Shown here: positions 25,048-34,031 of the stretch, in pieces
Position numbering within the stretch: position 1 is the stretch's first letter
Layout: each line of letters begins with the position of its first letter
Origin: Cellulomonas flavigena DSM 20109
GTDB lineage: Bacteria; Actinomycetota; Actinomycetes; Actinomycetales; Cellulomonadaceae
Reading direction: 5' to 3'
DNA: 64,000 bases
Assembly (NCBI RefSeq): GCF_000092865.1
Contig: NC_014151.1
Span: 3,348,001-3,412,000 of the forward strand
Notes under the pieces: generated by a model
What the model saw: only the letters and a program-made list of their open reading frames with translations
The model's database searches: none
Told to the model about the DNA's origin: nothing
Program-made: the position numbers and the translations under genes

Positions 25048-27801
25048 GTGTCCTCTGCCCTCTACCGCCTCGGCCGGGCCGCGTTCGCCCGACGACGTGC
25101 CGTCATCGGCGCCTGGGTGGGGCTGCTCGTCCTCATCGGCGCGGCCGCCGGCCTGCTCGGCGGCACGCTGGACAACTCGGTGTCGATCCCCGGCACCGAG
25201 TCCCAGGCCGCGCTGGACCGGCTCACCGCGACCTTCCCCCAGGCCGCGGGCACGACGGCCCAGGTGCTCGTCGTCGGCGAGGACGGTGCACAGGTCGACG
25301 ACCCGGCCGTGGTCACCGCCGTCGAGGACTCCGTCGACGCGTTCCTCGAGGTCGAGAGCGTCACGTCCGCCGTCTCGCCGTTCGACGACACGCTGCCCGG
25401 CGCGTCGGCCGTCAGCGACGACGGCGAGGCCGCGCTGCTGACCCTCTCGCTCGAGGGCGAGGGCGTCGCCATCGGCGACGAGGTCAAGGACCGCCTGCGG
25501 GACGTCGCCGACGAGCTCGACGCCGCGCTGCCCGACGGGTACGACGCGACGATCGGCGGACAGCTCTTCTCGCAGGAGTTCCCGGGCCTGAGCATCGCGG
25601 AGGTGCTCGGCGTCGTCGTCGCGTTCATCGTGCTGCTCGTGACGCTCGGCGGGTTCGCCGCCGCGGGCATGCCGCTGCTCAACGCGCTGCTCGGCGTCGG
25701 CCTGTCCACGCTGCTGGTGCTCGTCGCCGCGGCGTTCACGTCGGTCACCAGCACCACGCCGCTGCTCTCGCTCATGCTCGGCCTGGCCGTCGGCATCGAC
25801 TACGCGCTGTTCATCGTCTCGCGCTACCGCGAGCTGCTCGCCACCGGCCTGCCCACCCAGGAGGCCGCCGCCCGCTCCAACGCGACCGCGGGGTCCGCCG
25901 TGATCTTCGCGGGCCTCACCGTGATGATCGCGCTCGTCGGCCTGGGGGTCGCCGGCATCCCGTTCCTCACCGTCATGGGCGTCGCCGGTGCCGCAGCCGT
26001 CGGTATCGCCGTCCTGGTCTCCATCACGCTCGTGCCCGCGATGCTCGGCGTCGCCGGCGAGCGCCTGCGTCCACGCCCGTCGCGGCGTGCCCGCAAGGAC
26101 GCGGCCGCCGGGACCGCGCCCGCCGCGGCTCCCGCGCCCGCCGCCGACGGCGACACCTGGGACCTGCCCGAGCACCACAACCGGTTCTTCGCCGGCTGGG
26201 TGCGCCTGGCCACGGCCCGCCCGTGGGTCACCGTCGTCGTGACGATCGGCGCGCTCCTGGCCCTCGCGTTCCCGGCGCTCGACCTGCGCCTCGCGCTGCC
26301 CGACGCCGGCGTCGCCCCCACCGACTCCTCGCAGCGCGTCACCTACGACCGCATCACCGAGCACTTCGGCCCCGGCGCCAACGGCCCGCTCGTCGTCACC
26401 GGCAGCATCGTCACCAGCGACGACCCGCTGGGACTCATGGAGGACGTCGCCGACGAGCTGCGGGCCCTGCCCGGCGTCGACTCCGTGCCCCTGGCGACGC
26501 CCAACGAGTCCATCGACACCGGCATCGTGCAGGTCGTGCCCACCACGGGCCCGACCGACCCCGCGACCGCCGACCTCGTCAACGCGATCCGCGACCTGCG
26601 GCCGACGATCCTCGAGAAGCACGGGTTCGACCTGGCCGTCACGGGCTTCACGGCCGTCGGCATCGACGTGTCCGCCAAGCTGGGCGCGGCGCTGCTGCCG
26701 TTCGCGGTGTTCGTCGTCGGCCTGTCGCTGATCCTGCTGACGATGGTGTTCCGCTCGATCGCCGTGCCGCTCAAGGCGACGATCGGCTACCTGCTGTCGG
26801 TCGCCGCCGCGTTCGGCGTCGTCACCGCCGTCTTCGAGCACGGCATCGCGGCCGACCTGCTCCACGTCTCGCGCCTCGGCCCGATCATCTCGTTCATGCC
26901 GATCGTCCTCATGGGCGTGCTCTTCGGCCTCGCCATGGACTACGAGGTGTTCCTCGTGTCCCGCATGCGCGAGGACTACGTGCACTCCGGCAAGGCGCGC
27001 GCGTCGATCGCCACCGGGTTCGTCGGCTCCGCCAAGGTCGTCACCGCGGCGGCCGTCATCATGGTCGCGGTGTTCTTCGCCTTCGTCCCCGAGGGGGACA
27101 TCAACATCAAGCCCATCGCGCTCGGCCTGGCCGTCGGCGTCGCGGTCGACGCGTTCGTCGTCCGCATGACCCTCGTGCCGGCCGTCATGCAGATCCTCGG
27201 CGAACGCGCCTGGTGGATGCCGAAGGGCCTGGACCGCGTGCTGCCGTCGTTCGACGTCGAGGGCGAGGCGCTCCACCGCGAGATCAGCATGCAGGCGTGG
27301 CCGCACGACCCGGACGTCGTCGTCGCCGCACGCGGCCTGCGGCTCGCTGCGCTCGACCGCACCGACGTCGTGGACCTCGCGGTGCGACGCGGTGAGGTGC
27401 TCGTCGCGCACGCCGACGAGCCCGCCCGCCCCGCAGCCCTGCTGCTCACCGTCGCCGGGCGCCTGGCACCCGAGGCGGGCGACCTCAAGGTCGACGGGCT
27501 GCTCCTGCCCGTGCGCGCCGCCGCCGTGCGCCGCCGCGTCGGCTACGTCGACCTGCGCACCGAGGGCGTCGACGCGCTCGACGCCGCGGTCGCCGAGCGG
27601 CCGCCCGTGCTCGCCGTCGACCGCACCGACCTCGTCACCGACCCGCACGAGCGCGCGCACGTCGCCGCGGCACTGTCCCGTGCGCTGGACGCGGGCGCCA
27701 CGCTCCTGCTCGGCGTCGTCGGCAGCACCCCCGCCGACGACCTGCTCCCCGCAGGCACCCCCGTCACGACCCTCGCACCGCAGGCCGGAGCCCTCGCGTG
27801 A
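25048..27801 (+). CDS. MMPL family transporter with C-terminal ABC-ATPase-like remnant
   Basis: Predicted 917-residue RND-superfamily exporter. It has two repeats of an extracytoplasmic domain plus a six-helix bundle, with conserved stretches such as LMLGLAVGIDYALFIVSRYRE and LMGVLFGLAMDYEVFLVSRMRE carrying the intramembrane Asp/Tyr residues. Residues about 755-917 look like an ABC nucleotide-binding domain (LAVRRGEVLVAHADEPARP in place of the Walker A loop, PPVLAVDRTDLV in place of Walker B) that has lost the catalytic lysine. GTG 25048 has GGGAG upstream. Likely exports a lipid or hydrophobic compound; regulated by the divergent TetR gene. Confidence 0.9.
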   Translation: MSSALYRLGRAAFARRRAVIGAWVGLLVLIGAAAGLLGGTLDNSVSIPGTESQAALDRLTATFPQAAGTTAQVLVVGEDGAQVDDPAVVTAVEDSVDAFLEVESVTSAVSPFDDTLPGASAVSDDGEAALLTLSLEGEGVAIGDEVKDRLRDVADELDAALPDGYDATIGGQLFSQEFPGLSIAEVLGVVVAFIVLLVTLGGFAAAGMPLLNALLGVGLSTLLVLVAAAFTSVTSTTPLLSLMLGLAVGIDYALFIVSRYRELLATGLPTQEAAARSNATAGSAVIFAGLTVMIALVGLGVAGIPFLTVMGVAGAAAVGIAVLVSITLVPAMLGVAGERLRPRPSRRARKDAAAGTAPAAAPAPAADGDTWDLPEHHNRFFAGWVRLATARPWVTVVVTIGALLALAFPALDLRLALPDAGVAPTDSSQRVTYDRITEHFGPGANGPLVVTGSIVTSDDPLGLMEDVADELRALPGVDSVPLATPNESIDTGIVQVVPTTGPTDPATADLVNAIRDLRPTILEKHGFDLAVTGFTAVGIDVSAKLGAALLPFAVFVVGLSLILLTMVFRSIAVPLKATIGYLLSVAAAFGVVTAVFEHGIAADLLHVSRLGPIISFMPIVLMGVLFGLAMDYEVFLVSRMREDYVHSGKARASIATGFVGSAKVVTAAAVIMVAVFFAFVPEGDINIKPIALGLAVGVAVDAFVVRMTLVPAVMQILGERAWWMPKGLDRVLPSFDVEGEALHREISMQAWPHDPDVVVAARGLRLAALDRTDVVDLAVRRGEVLVAHADEPARPAALLLTVAGRLAPEAGDLKVDGLLLPVRAAAVRRRVGYVDLRTEGVDALDAAVAERPPVLAVDRTDLVTDPHERAHVAAALSRALDAGATLLLGVVGSTPADDLLPAGTPVTTLAPQAGALA

Positions 27802-27821
27802 ACGCGCCGGAAGGAACCCCC

Positions 27822-30020
27822 ATGTCCCGCACCTCGGTGAACCCTCGGCCCGTGCGGCGGTGGCCCGCCGTCGTCGTCGCGCTGGCCGCCCCGCTCGCGC
27901 TCGTCGTCGTCCTGCTCGCCGCCGCGTGGGCCCCGGCCGACGGCCTCCCGCGCGTCCAGGCCGCGATCGTCAACCAGGACGAGCCCGTGACCCTCGAGGG
28001 GCAGTACACGCCGCTCGGCCGGCAGCTCGCCGGTGCGCTCGTCGAGGGCGCCGAGGTCGACTCGAACTACGCGTGGGTCGTCACCGACGAGGCGGGCGCC
28101 GCCGCCGGCATCGACGACGGCACGTACGCCGCCGTCGTGACCATCCCCGAGAACTTCTCCGCCGCCGCCACGTCGTTCGCCTCCGGTGACGACGTCGAGC
28201 AGGCGACCATCGAGATCACGACGCTGCCCGGCGCGACCGCCGTCGACCAGGCCGTCGCCGCGACCGTCACCACCACCGCGACCCGCGTGCTCGGCGCGCA
28301 GCTCACCACGACGTACGTCGAGAACGTGCTCGTCGGGTTCACGACGCTCTCCGACAGCCTCGGCGACGCCGCCGACGGTGCCGTGCAGCTCGCCGACGGG
28401 GCGGGGCAGCTCGCGGACGGTACGCAGCAGCTCGCGGACGGCACGGTCGGACTGGCGGACGGTGTGGCGGAGCTGCACAACGGGACCGGGCAGCTGCGCT
28501 CGGGCTCGTACGAGCTCGCCACCGGGACGCGGCAGCTCGCGGGCGGTGCGCGCCAGCTCGCCGGTGGTGCGCGGGAACTCGCCGACGGCGCGGGGCGGTC
28601 GGCGGCGGGGGCGCGTGAGCTCGCGACCGGTGCGGGCGGGCTGGCGGCGGGGACGTCGCAGCTCGCGGGCGGGCTGGCGGCGACGTCGGCGGGGGTGAGC
28701 GACACGAGTCGTGGGCTGCCGGCCCTCGCCGCGGGTGCCGACGACCTCGCGACCAATCTCTCCGGTGTCGCCGCCGGTGTGAGGCCGCTGGTCGACGGCG
28801 CCCTGGCCAAGGTGGGGAGCGACATCGCCGCCCTGTCGTGCACCGCCGAGTCGGCGGACGAGACCTGCCGCACGCTGATCGCGCAGCGCGCGCAGCTCGT
28901 CGCGCTACGCGACGGCCTGGGCCCGCTCTCGGACGGTGCGCGTGAGCTCGCCGACGGCATCGCCGCCGCGGTCAACGGCACCGGCACCCCCGAGAACCCG
29001 GGCCTCGTCGTCGGCCTCCAGCAGCTCGCCGGCGGTGCCGCGGAGCTCGACGCCGGTGCGCAGAAGCTCGCCGGCGGTGCGGGCCAGCTCGCGGACGGCC
29101 TCGGCCAGCTCGCGGGCGGTGCGAACGGCCTCGCGGACGGGGCCTCGAGCCTCGCGGGCGGCGTGTCGCAGCTCGCCGACGGCACCTCCGAGCTCGCGGC
29201 CGGCGTCGCGCGGCTCGACGGCGGCGTCGGGCAGCTCGCCGACGGCAGCCGACAGCTCGCCGACGGCACGGCCGAGCTGACGTCCGGCGCGGTGCAGCTC
29301 GCCGACGGTACGGCCCAGCTCGGCGACGGCCTCGGCCAGGCGGTCGACCAGCTGCCGACCACGCCGGAGGACCAGCGCGCGGACCTCGCGCGCGTCGTCA
29401 CGGCACCCGTCGCCGCCCCGGCCACCGCGGTGTCCGCGCCGCTCGGGCTCGTCTCCACGCTCGTCGCCGTGGCCCTGTGGGTCGGTGCGCTCGTGCTGTT
29501 CCTCGTGTTCCGGCCGCTGCCGGTGCGCGTCGCGGGTTCGACGCGGTCGGCGTTCGCGCTGGCCGCCGGTGCGCTCGCGCTGCCCGTCGCGGTCTCGGCC
29601 GTCGCCGGTGCCGGCGTGGGGGTGCTCGCGGGCGGGATCACCGGGCAGGACGCCGTGCGCGTCGTCGGCCTCGCGCTCGTCGGCGCGGTCGGCGCCGTCG
29701 CGCTGGCGGCGTTCCAGCAGGCCGTGGCGGCGTGGTTCGGCACGGCCGGCCGCGTCGTCGCCGTCGTCGCGGGCTTCGCGTTCCTCGTCGCCGGGCTGGC
29801 GGCCACGGTCCCGGCGTGGGTCGGCTCGACGGTCGCGTGGTTGCCGCTGAGCGCGGTGTCCGACGGGATCGGCGCGGTCGTCGGCGAGAGCCCGGCGTCG
29901 CTGCTCGGCGCGGTCGTGGGCCTGGCCCTGTGGGGCGTCGCGAGCCTCCTGGCGACGACGGGCGCCGCCGCCCGCGCCCGCCAGGCCGTCGGCCCCCGCA
30001 CGGTCACCGCCTACGCCTGA
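27822..30020 (+). CDS. YhgE/Pip-like membrane protein with xxxLxxG heptads
   Basis: Predicted 732-residue membrane protein. One N-terminal membrane helix (about 17-40) is followed by a large extracytoplasmic region. Two long tracts of QLADG/LAGG-type heptads (about residues 185-300 and 370-510) match the xxxLxxG repeats of the YhgE/Pip family. Five or six C-terminal membrane segments of ABC-2 type end the protein. ATG 27822 is preferred because GGAAGGA lies seven bases upstream; a GTG at 27798 overlapping the upstream stop is the alternative. It is co-transcribed with the MMPL gene and probably works with it in export at the envelope. Confidence 0.88.
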   Translation: MSRTSVNPRPVRRWPAVVVALAAPLALVVVLLAAAWAPADGLPRVQAAIVNQDEPVTLEGQYTPLGRQLAGALVEGAEVDSNYAWVVTDEAGAAAGIDDGTYAAVVTIPENFSAAATSFASGDDVEQATIEITTLPGATAVDQAVAATVTTTATRVLGAQLTTTYVENVLVGFTTLSDSLGDAADGAVQLADGAGQLADGTQQLADGTVGLADGVAELHNGTGQLRSGSYELATGTRQLAGGARQLAGGARELADGAGRSAAGARELATGAGGLAAGTSQLAGGLAATSAGVSDTSRGLPALAAGADDLATNLSGVAAGVRPLVDGALAKVGSDIAALSCTAESADETCRTLIAQRAQLVALRDGLGPLSDGARELADGIAAAVNGTGTPENPGLVVGLQQLAGGAAELDAGAQKLAGGAGQLADGLGQLAGGANGLADGASSLAGGVSQLADGTSELAAGVARLDGGVGQLADGSRQLADGTAELTSGAVQLADGTAQLGDGLGQAVDQLPTTPEDQRADLARVVTAPVAAPATAVSAPLGLVSTLVAVALWVGALVLFLVFRPLPVRVAGSTRSAFALAAGALALPVAVSAVAGAGVGVLAGGITGQDAVRVVGLALVGAVGAVALAAFQQAVAAWFGTAGRVVAVVAGFAFLVAGLAATVPAWVGSTVAWLPLSAVSDGIGAVVGESPASLLGAVVGLALWGVASLLATTGAAARARQAVGPRTVTAYA

Positions 30021-30032
30021 CCCACCCCGGAC

Positions 30033-30186
30033 CGCGAGACGTCGATCCAGCCCGCCCACCTGGGGCTGGAACGACGGCTCACGCACCAGGGAAGAGGGGC
30101 TCACCAACGAAGAGGGGCTCACCAACACCCCTCCCGCGAGACGTCGATCCAGCCCCACCGCGCGAGGGCTGGATCGACGTCTCGCG
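30033..30186. repeat. GGGCTGGA-family repeats with perfect 21-bp inverted pair
   Basis: Four copies lie in the 190-base gap between convergent operons: reverse at 30033-30053, a forward variant at 30062-30084, reverse at 30135-30156 and forward at 30166-30186. The last two are perfect complements over 21 bases with a loop of about 10 bases, a very stable hairpin that can terminate from both sides. An 18-base direct repeat (30091-30108 and 30109-30126) lies between them. Confidence 0.88.
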
Positions 30187-30210
30187 TCCCTGGGGCAAGC
30201 GCGTCCCGCG

Positions 30211-31260
30211 TCAGCGGCGGCGGACCGCCAGGACGCGCTGCAGGATGACGAAGGCCAGCAGCACGACGCCGATGAACACGCGCGTCCACCACGAGTCCAG
30301 CCCCTCGCGGGCGATGAGCACCTGGATGAGGCCGTAGACGAGCACGCCCGCGCCGGTGCCGAGCACGAAGCCCACACCCCCGGACAGCAGGGTCCCGCCG
30401 ATGACGACGGCCGCGATCGCGTCGAGCTCCATGCCGATGCCCGTGAGGTTGAACCCGGACTTGGTGTAGAGCGCGAACAGCACGCCCGCGATGCCAGCGC
30501 ACGTGCCGGAGATGACGTACACCCAGACGCGGGTGCGCGCGGGGCGCAGGCCCATGAGGTTGACGGCCGCTCCCCCGTCGCCCGCGCCGAGCCCGTACAC
30601 CGACCGGCCGAACCGCGTGAAGTGCAGCACCAGGAACGCGATCGCGAGCACGGCCAGCGCGACGAGCATGCTCGCGTTGATGCGCCACAGCTGGCGCCCC
30701 TCGCCGAACTTCAGGCTCCACGCCGCGAGCTCCGAGAAGCCCGGGTGGTCGATCTTCAGCGAGTTCACGCTGATGACGTTGGCCAGGCCGCGCGCCAGGA
30801 ACATCACGGCGAGCGACGCGATGAAGGGTTGGATGTCGAACACCTGCACCATGACACCGATGAGCAGGCCGCATGACGTGCCGATGAGCACGCCCACGAC
30901 CAGGACGACCGGCAGGGGCAGCCCCGCGCCGAACATCTCGGCGATCGACAGCCCGACCAGCGCGACGACCGCCCCGACGGACAGGTCGATCCCGCCGGTG
31001 AGGATGACGAACGTCATCCCGACGGCCAGCACCAGCAGGTAGGAGTTGTCGACCAGGAGGTTCGACAGCAGCTTCATGGAGATGAAGTCGACGCGCTCGG
31101 TCGAGTACCGCTGCTGCCCCATGCCCAGCATGAGCGCGAGCGTCAGCACCGTGCCCAGCACGGGCAGGAAGCGGCGGTCGAGGCCGCGCAGCGCCCGCCG
31201 GGCGCGGTGGACCACGGTGTCGGGGGTCCCCTGCGTGCGGACCAGCTCGTCGGTGGTCAT
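30211..31260 (-). CDS. yjfF: Sugar ABC transporter permease, YjfF type
   Basis: Predicted 349-residue membrane protein with about nine hydrophobic segments. It carries the ribose/galactofuranose-family signature VLTGGIDLSVGAVVAL and MELDAIAAVVIGGT-LLSGG. It is the last gene of a four-gene transporter operon and overlaps the previous permease by four bases (ATGA). With YtfT it forms the membrane channel. Length and order match YjfF of the YtfQRT-YjfF galactofuranose importer, but the real sugar here is not proven. Confidence 0.9.
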   Translation of the reverse strand: MTTDELVRTQGTPDTVVHRARRALRGLDRRFLPVLGTVLTLALMLGMGQQRYSTERVDFISMKLLSNLLVDNSYLLVLAVGMTFVILTGGIDLSVGAVVALVGLSIAEMFGAGLPLPVVLVVGVLIGTSCGLLIGVMVQVFDIQPFIASLAVMFLARGLANVISVNSLKIDHPGFSELAAWSLKFGEGRQLWRINASMLVALAVLAIAFLVLHFTRFGRSVYGLGAGDGGAAVNLMGLRPARTRVWVYVISGTCAGIAGVLFALYTKSGFNLTGIGMELDAIAAVVIGGTLLSGGVGFVLGTGAGVLVYGLIQVLIAREGLDSWWTRVFIGVVLLAFVILQRVLAVRRR

Positions 31261-32372
31261 GCCGTCACCCCCACGGCGTCGGCGGGCTCGACGGGCGAGG
31301 CGGGCGTCTGCGCCCGGTCCGCACGTCGTCTCCCGCGCAGCATCGAGCGCAGCGTGGGGGACGCGACGACGCACACGACGATGAGCACGAGCGCCTTGAA
31401 CAGCGGCGTGGTCTGCGACGGGAGCTGGAAGATGATGACGGCCCGCTCGAGCGAGCTCAGCAGCATCGCGCCGACCAGCAGCCCGCCCAGGTAGAACCGC
31501 CCGCCGTCGAGCTTGGTGCCGCCCAGGACGACGACCATGATCGCGTCGAGCTCCTTCATCAGGCCGATGTTGTTGGCGTCGGCCGCCATGGTCGGGGCGC
31601 CGTAGACGAGTCCCGCGAGTGCCGCGAGCAGGCCCGCGATCACGTAGACGGTCCAGGTGGTCTGCCGCGAGCGGACCCCCGCGAGCCGGCTGGCCTCGCG
31701 GTTGATCCCGATGGACTCGAGGAACATGCCGAGCGCGGTGCGCCGCACGACGAACGCGACGACGACGAACGCGACGACCGCGATGACGACGGGCGTGGGG
31801 ATGCCGAGCACGAACCCGGACCCGATGGTCTTGAACGGCGGGCTGGTCACGGTCGTGATCTGACCCTGGGTGATGAGCATCGCGATGCCGCGCCCGGCCA
31901 CCATGAGGATCATCGTCGCGATGAACGGCTGGATCCCGAGGCCCGCGACCATGGCGCCGTTGAACGCCCCGCCCAGGGCGCCGACCGCGAGCCCCAGCAG
32001 CACCGCGGTCAGCACGGTGCCGATGTTCGACGGGTCGGCGGCGTTGTCGAGGTACGTGAGCGACACCGCCAGGCCGATCGCCATGACCGCGCCGACCGAC
32101 AGGTCGATGCCGCCGGTCGCGATGACGAGGCACATGCCGAGCGCGAGCAGCAGCGGCGTCGCGCTGTTGCGCAGCAGGTCGACGAGCTGGCCGAACAGGT
32201 GCCCGTCGCGCACGGTCACGTCGAGGAAGCCGGGGCTGGCGATGCCGCACGCGAGGAGCAGCAGGACCAGCGCGAGGACGGGCCAGAACAGGCCGTGGTG
32301 GGTCACCTCGCGCCAGATGTCGCCGGCGCGGGACGGCCCGGGCGGGGCCGCGGCGGGGGTGGTCGGGGTCAT
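31257..32372 (-). CDS. ytfT: Sugar ABC transporter permease, YtfT type
   Basis: Predicted 371-residue membrane protein. About nine membrane segments are visible, with the family motif VIATGGIDLSVGAVMAIGL and LDAIMVVVLGGTKLDGG. It overlaps the ATPase gene upstream and the YjfF gene downstream by four bases each, so translation is probably coupled. It pairs with YjfF to form the transport path for a pentose or hexofuranose. Confidence 0.9.
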   Translation of the reverse strand: MTPTTPAAAPPGPSRAGDIWREVTHHGLFWPVLALVLLLLACGIASPGFLDVTVRDGHLFGQLVDLLRNSATPLLLALGMCLVIATGGIDLSVGAVMAIGLAVSLTYLDNAADPSNIGTVLTAVLLGLAVGALGGAFNGAMVAGLGIQPFIATMILMVAGRGIAMLITQGQITTVTSPPFKTIGSGFVLGIPTPVVIAVVAFVVVAFVVRRTALGMFLESIGINREASRLAGVRSRQTTWTVYVIAGLLAALAGLVYGAPTMAADANNIGLMKELDAIMVVVLGGTKLDGGRFYLGGLLVGAMLLSSLERAVIIFQLPSQTTPLFKALVLIVVCVVASPTLRSMLRGRRRADRAQTPASPVEPADAVGVTA

Positions 32373-33958
32373 GCGTGGGCTCCGCTCGGGGGGACTGTCG
32401 CGGCGATGGTCTCGAGGATCGTGGAGGTCGTGACGTCGTCGGTGTTGACGAGGTCGTCGACCTTGGCGCGGTCCCGCATGACGACGAGCCGCTGGCTCAG
32501 GCGCAGGACCTCCTCGAGCTCGGAGGAGATGAACACGACGGACATGCCGTCCTGCGCGAGCTCGGTGACGAGCTTCTGGATCTCGGCCTTGGCGCCGACG
32601 TCGATGCCGCGCGTCGGCTCGTCGAGGATCAGCAGGCGCGGCGCGGTGGCGAGCCACCGCGCGAGCAGCACCTTCTGCTGGTTGCCGCCCGAGAGGTTGC
32701 GGATGAGCGCGTTCGGGTTCGGCGGGTTGATCTGCAGCGCAGTGATGTAGCGGGCCACGACGTCGTCGAGCTGACGCCGCGGGATGCGCCGCCACGTGCC
32801 GCGGCGGGCCTGCAGCGCGAGCGCGATGTTCTCGCGCACGGTGAGGTCGCCGACGATGCCCTCCTTCTTGCGGTCCTCGGTGGAGTACGCGATGCCGCGG
32901 GCGAGCGCGGCGAGCGGCGACGTCAGGCGGGTCAGCGCGCTCTGGACGCGCACCTCGCCGGTGTCGGGCCGGTCGGCGCCGGCGAGCAGCCGGGCCATCT
33001 CGGTGCGCCCGGAGCCCAGCAGGCCGGCCACGCCGAGGATCTCGCCCGCGTAGAGGTTGACGTCGAACGGCTGCACGGAGCCGTTCTTGCCGAGCCCCAC
33101 CGCCGTGAGGAACGGCGTCTCCTTCTCGGAGTGGATGGTGATGGTCGAGCGGGCCTTCTCCTCGATGCCGGCCAGGGCGTCACCGGAGCGGCCGATCATC
33201 GCGGCGATGAGCTCGCGCCGCGGCAGGTCCTCGATGCGGTGCTCGCCGACGAACCTGCCGTTGCGCAGCACGGTGACGCGGTCGGAGATCTCGTAGATCT
33301 GGTCGAGGAAGTGCGAGACGAACAGGACCGCGACGCCGTCCTCCTTGAGCCGCCGCACGACGCGGAACAGCTCGGCCACCTCGGCGTTGTCGAGGCTGGA
33401 CGTCGGCTCGTCGAGGATGAGCACCTTGGCGTCGACGACCAGCGCGCGGGCGATCGCGCACAGCTGCTGCACCGCGATGGTGTGCGACGAGAGCATCGAG
33501 CGCGGGTCGACGTCGAGGTTGAGCCGGGCGAGGAACTCGGCGGCGCGGCGGCGCGTGGCGCGCCAGTCGACGAACGGCCCGCGGCGGACCTCGTGGCCGA
33601 GCATGACGTTCTCGGCCACGGTGAGGTTCGCGCAGAGGTTGACCTCCTGGTAGACGGTCGAGATGCCGGCGGCCTGCGCCTGGCTGGGACCGTCGAACCG
33701 CAGGTCGGCACCGTCGACCTCGATGCGACCGGAGTCGATGGAGTACACGCCGGTGAGCGCCTTGATGAGCGTCGACTTGCCGGCGCCGTTCTCGCCCATG
33801 AGGGCGTGGACCTCACCGGGGAACAGACGGAACCCGACGTCGTCGAGCGCCTTGACGCCGGGGAAGGCGATCGAGATGCCCGACATCCGGACGACGGGGG
33901 TCGGCTCGTCCTGGACGTCCGCCGGCGTCTCGGCGGGGGCTGTGGGGGCTGCGGACAT
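32369..33958 (-). CDS. ytfR: Sugar ABC transporter ATP-binding protein, YtfR type
   Basis: Predicted 529-residue protein with two fused ATPase domains. Domain 1 has a complete Walker A (GENGAGKST, 55-63) and LILDEPTSSLD. Domain 2 has the degenerate GLLGSGRTE in place of Walker A but keeps NLSGGNQQKVLLARWL and LILDEPTRGID. This layout is typical of RbsA/MglA/YtfR proteins, where only one site is fully active. ATG 33958 follows GAGAGGA. It energises the permeases encoded downstream. Confidence 0.93.
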   Translation of the reverse strand: MSAAPTAPAETPADVQDEPTPVVRMSGISIAFPGVKALDDVGFRLFPGEVHALMGENGAGKSTLIKALTGVYSIDSGRIEVDGADLRFDGPSQAQAAGISTVYQEVNLCANLTVAENVMLGHEVRRGPFVDWRATRRRAAEFLARLNLDVDPRSMLSSHTIAVQQLCAIARALVVDAKVLILDEPTSSLDNAEVAELFRVVRRLKEDGVAVLFVSHFLDQIYEISDRVTVLRNGRFVGEHRIEDLPRRELIAAMIGRSGDALAGIEEKARSTITIHSEKETPFLTAVGLGKNGSVQPFDVNLYAGEILGVAGLLGSGRTEMARLLAGADRPDTGEVRVQSALTRLTSPLAALARGIAYSTEDRKKEGIVGDLTVRENIALALQARRGTWRRIPRRQLDDVVARYITALQINPPNPNALIRNLSGGNQQKVLLARWLATAPRLLILDEPTRGIDVGAKAEIQKLVTELAQDGMSVVFISSELEEVLRLSQRLVVMRDRAKVDDLVNTDDVTTSTILETIAATVPPSGAHA

Positions 33959-33979
33959 CGGTGTCCTCTCTGCGGGCAG

Positions 33980-34013
33980 GCCCGGGCGGCCGGTCGTGGC
34001 CGGCCGCCCGGGC
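33980..34013 (-). other. Intercistronic hairpin after binding-protein gene
   Basis: A perfect 14-pair stem (GCCCGGGCGGCCGG at 33980-33993 with its complement at 34000-34013) and a 6-base loop lies between ytfQ and ytfR. Such hairpins usually stabilise the upstream message or partly stop transcription, which raises the binding protein above the other subunits. Confidence 0.65.
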
Positions 34014-34031
34014 GGGTGGTCGCTCGGCGCG

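Noticed and set aside
24160..27660. Minus-strand open frame of 1166 codons opposite the MMPL gene
   Set aside because: It is a shadow of the MMPL and TetR genes with low-complexity Asp/Arg/Gly sequence and no recognisable domain.
28370..29340. Tandem DNA repeats as a CRISPR or minisatellite
   Set aside because: They encode the xxxLxxG heptads of a YhgE/Pip-like protein in one continuous frame.
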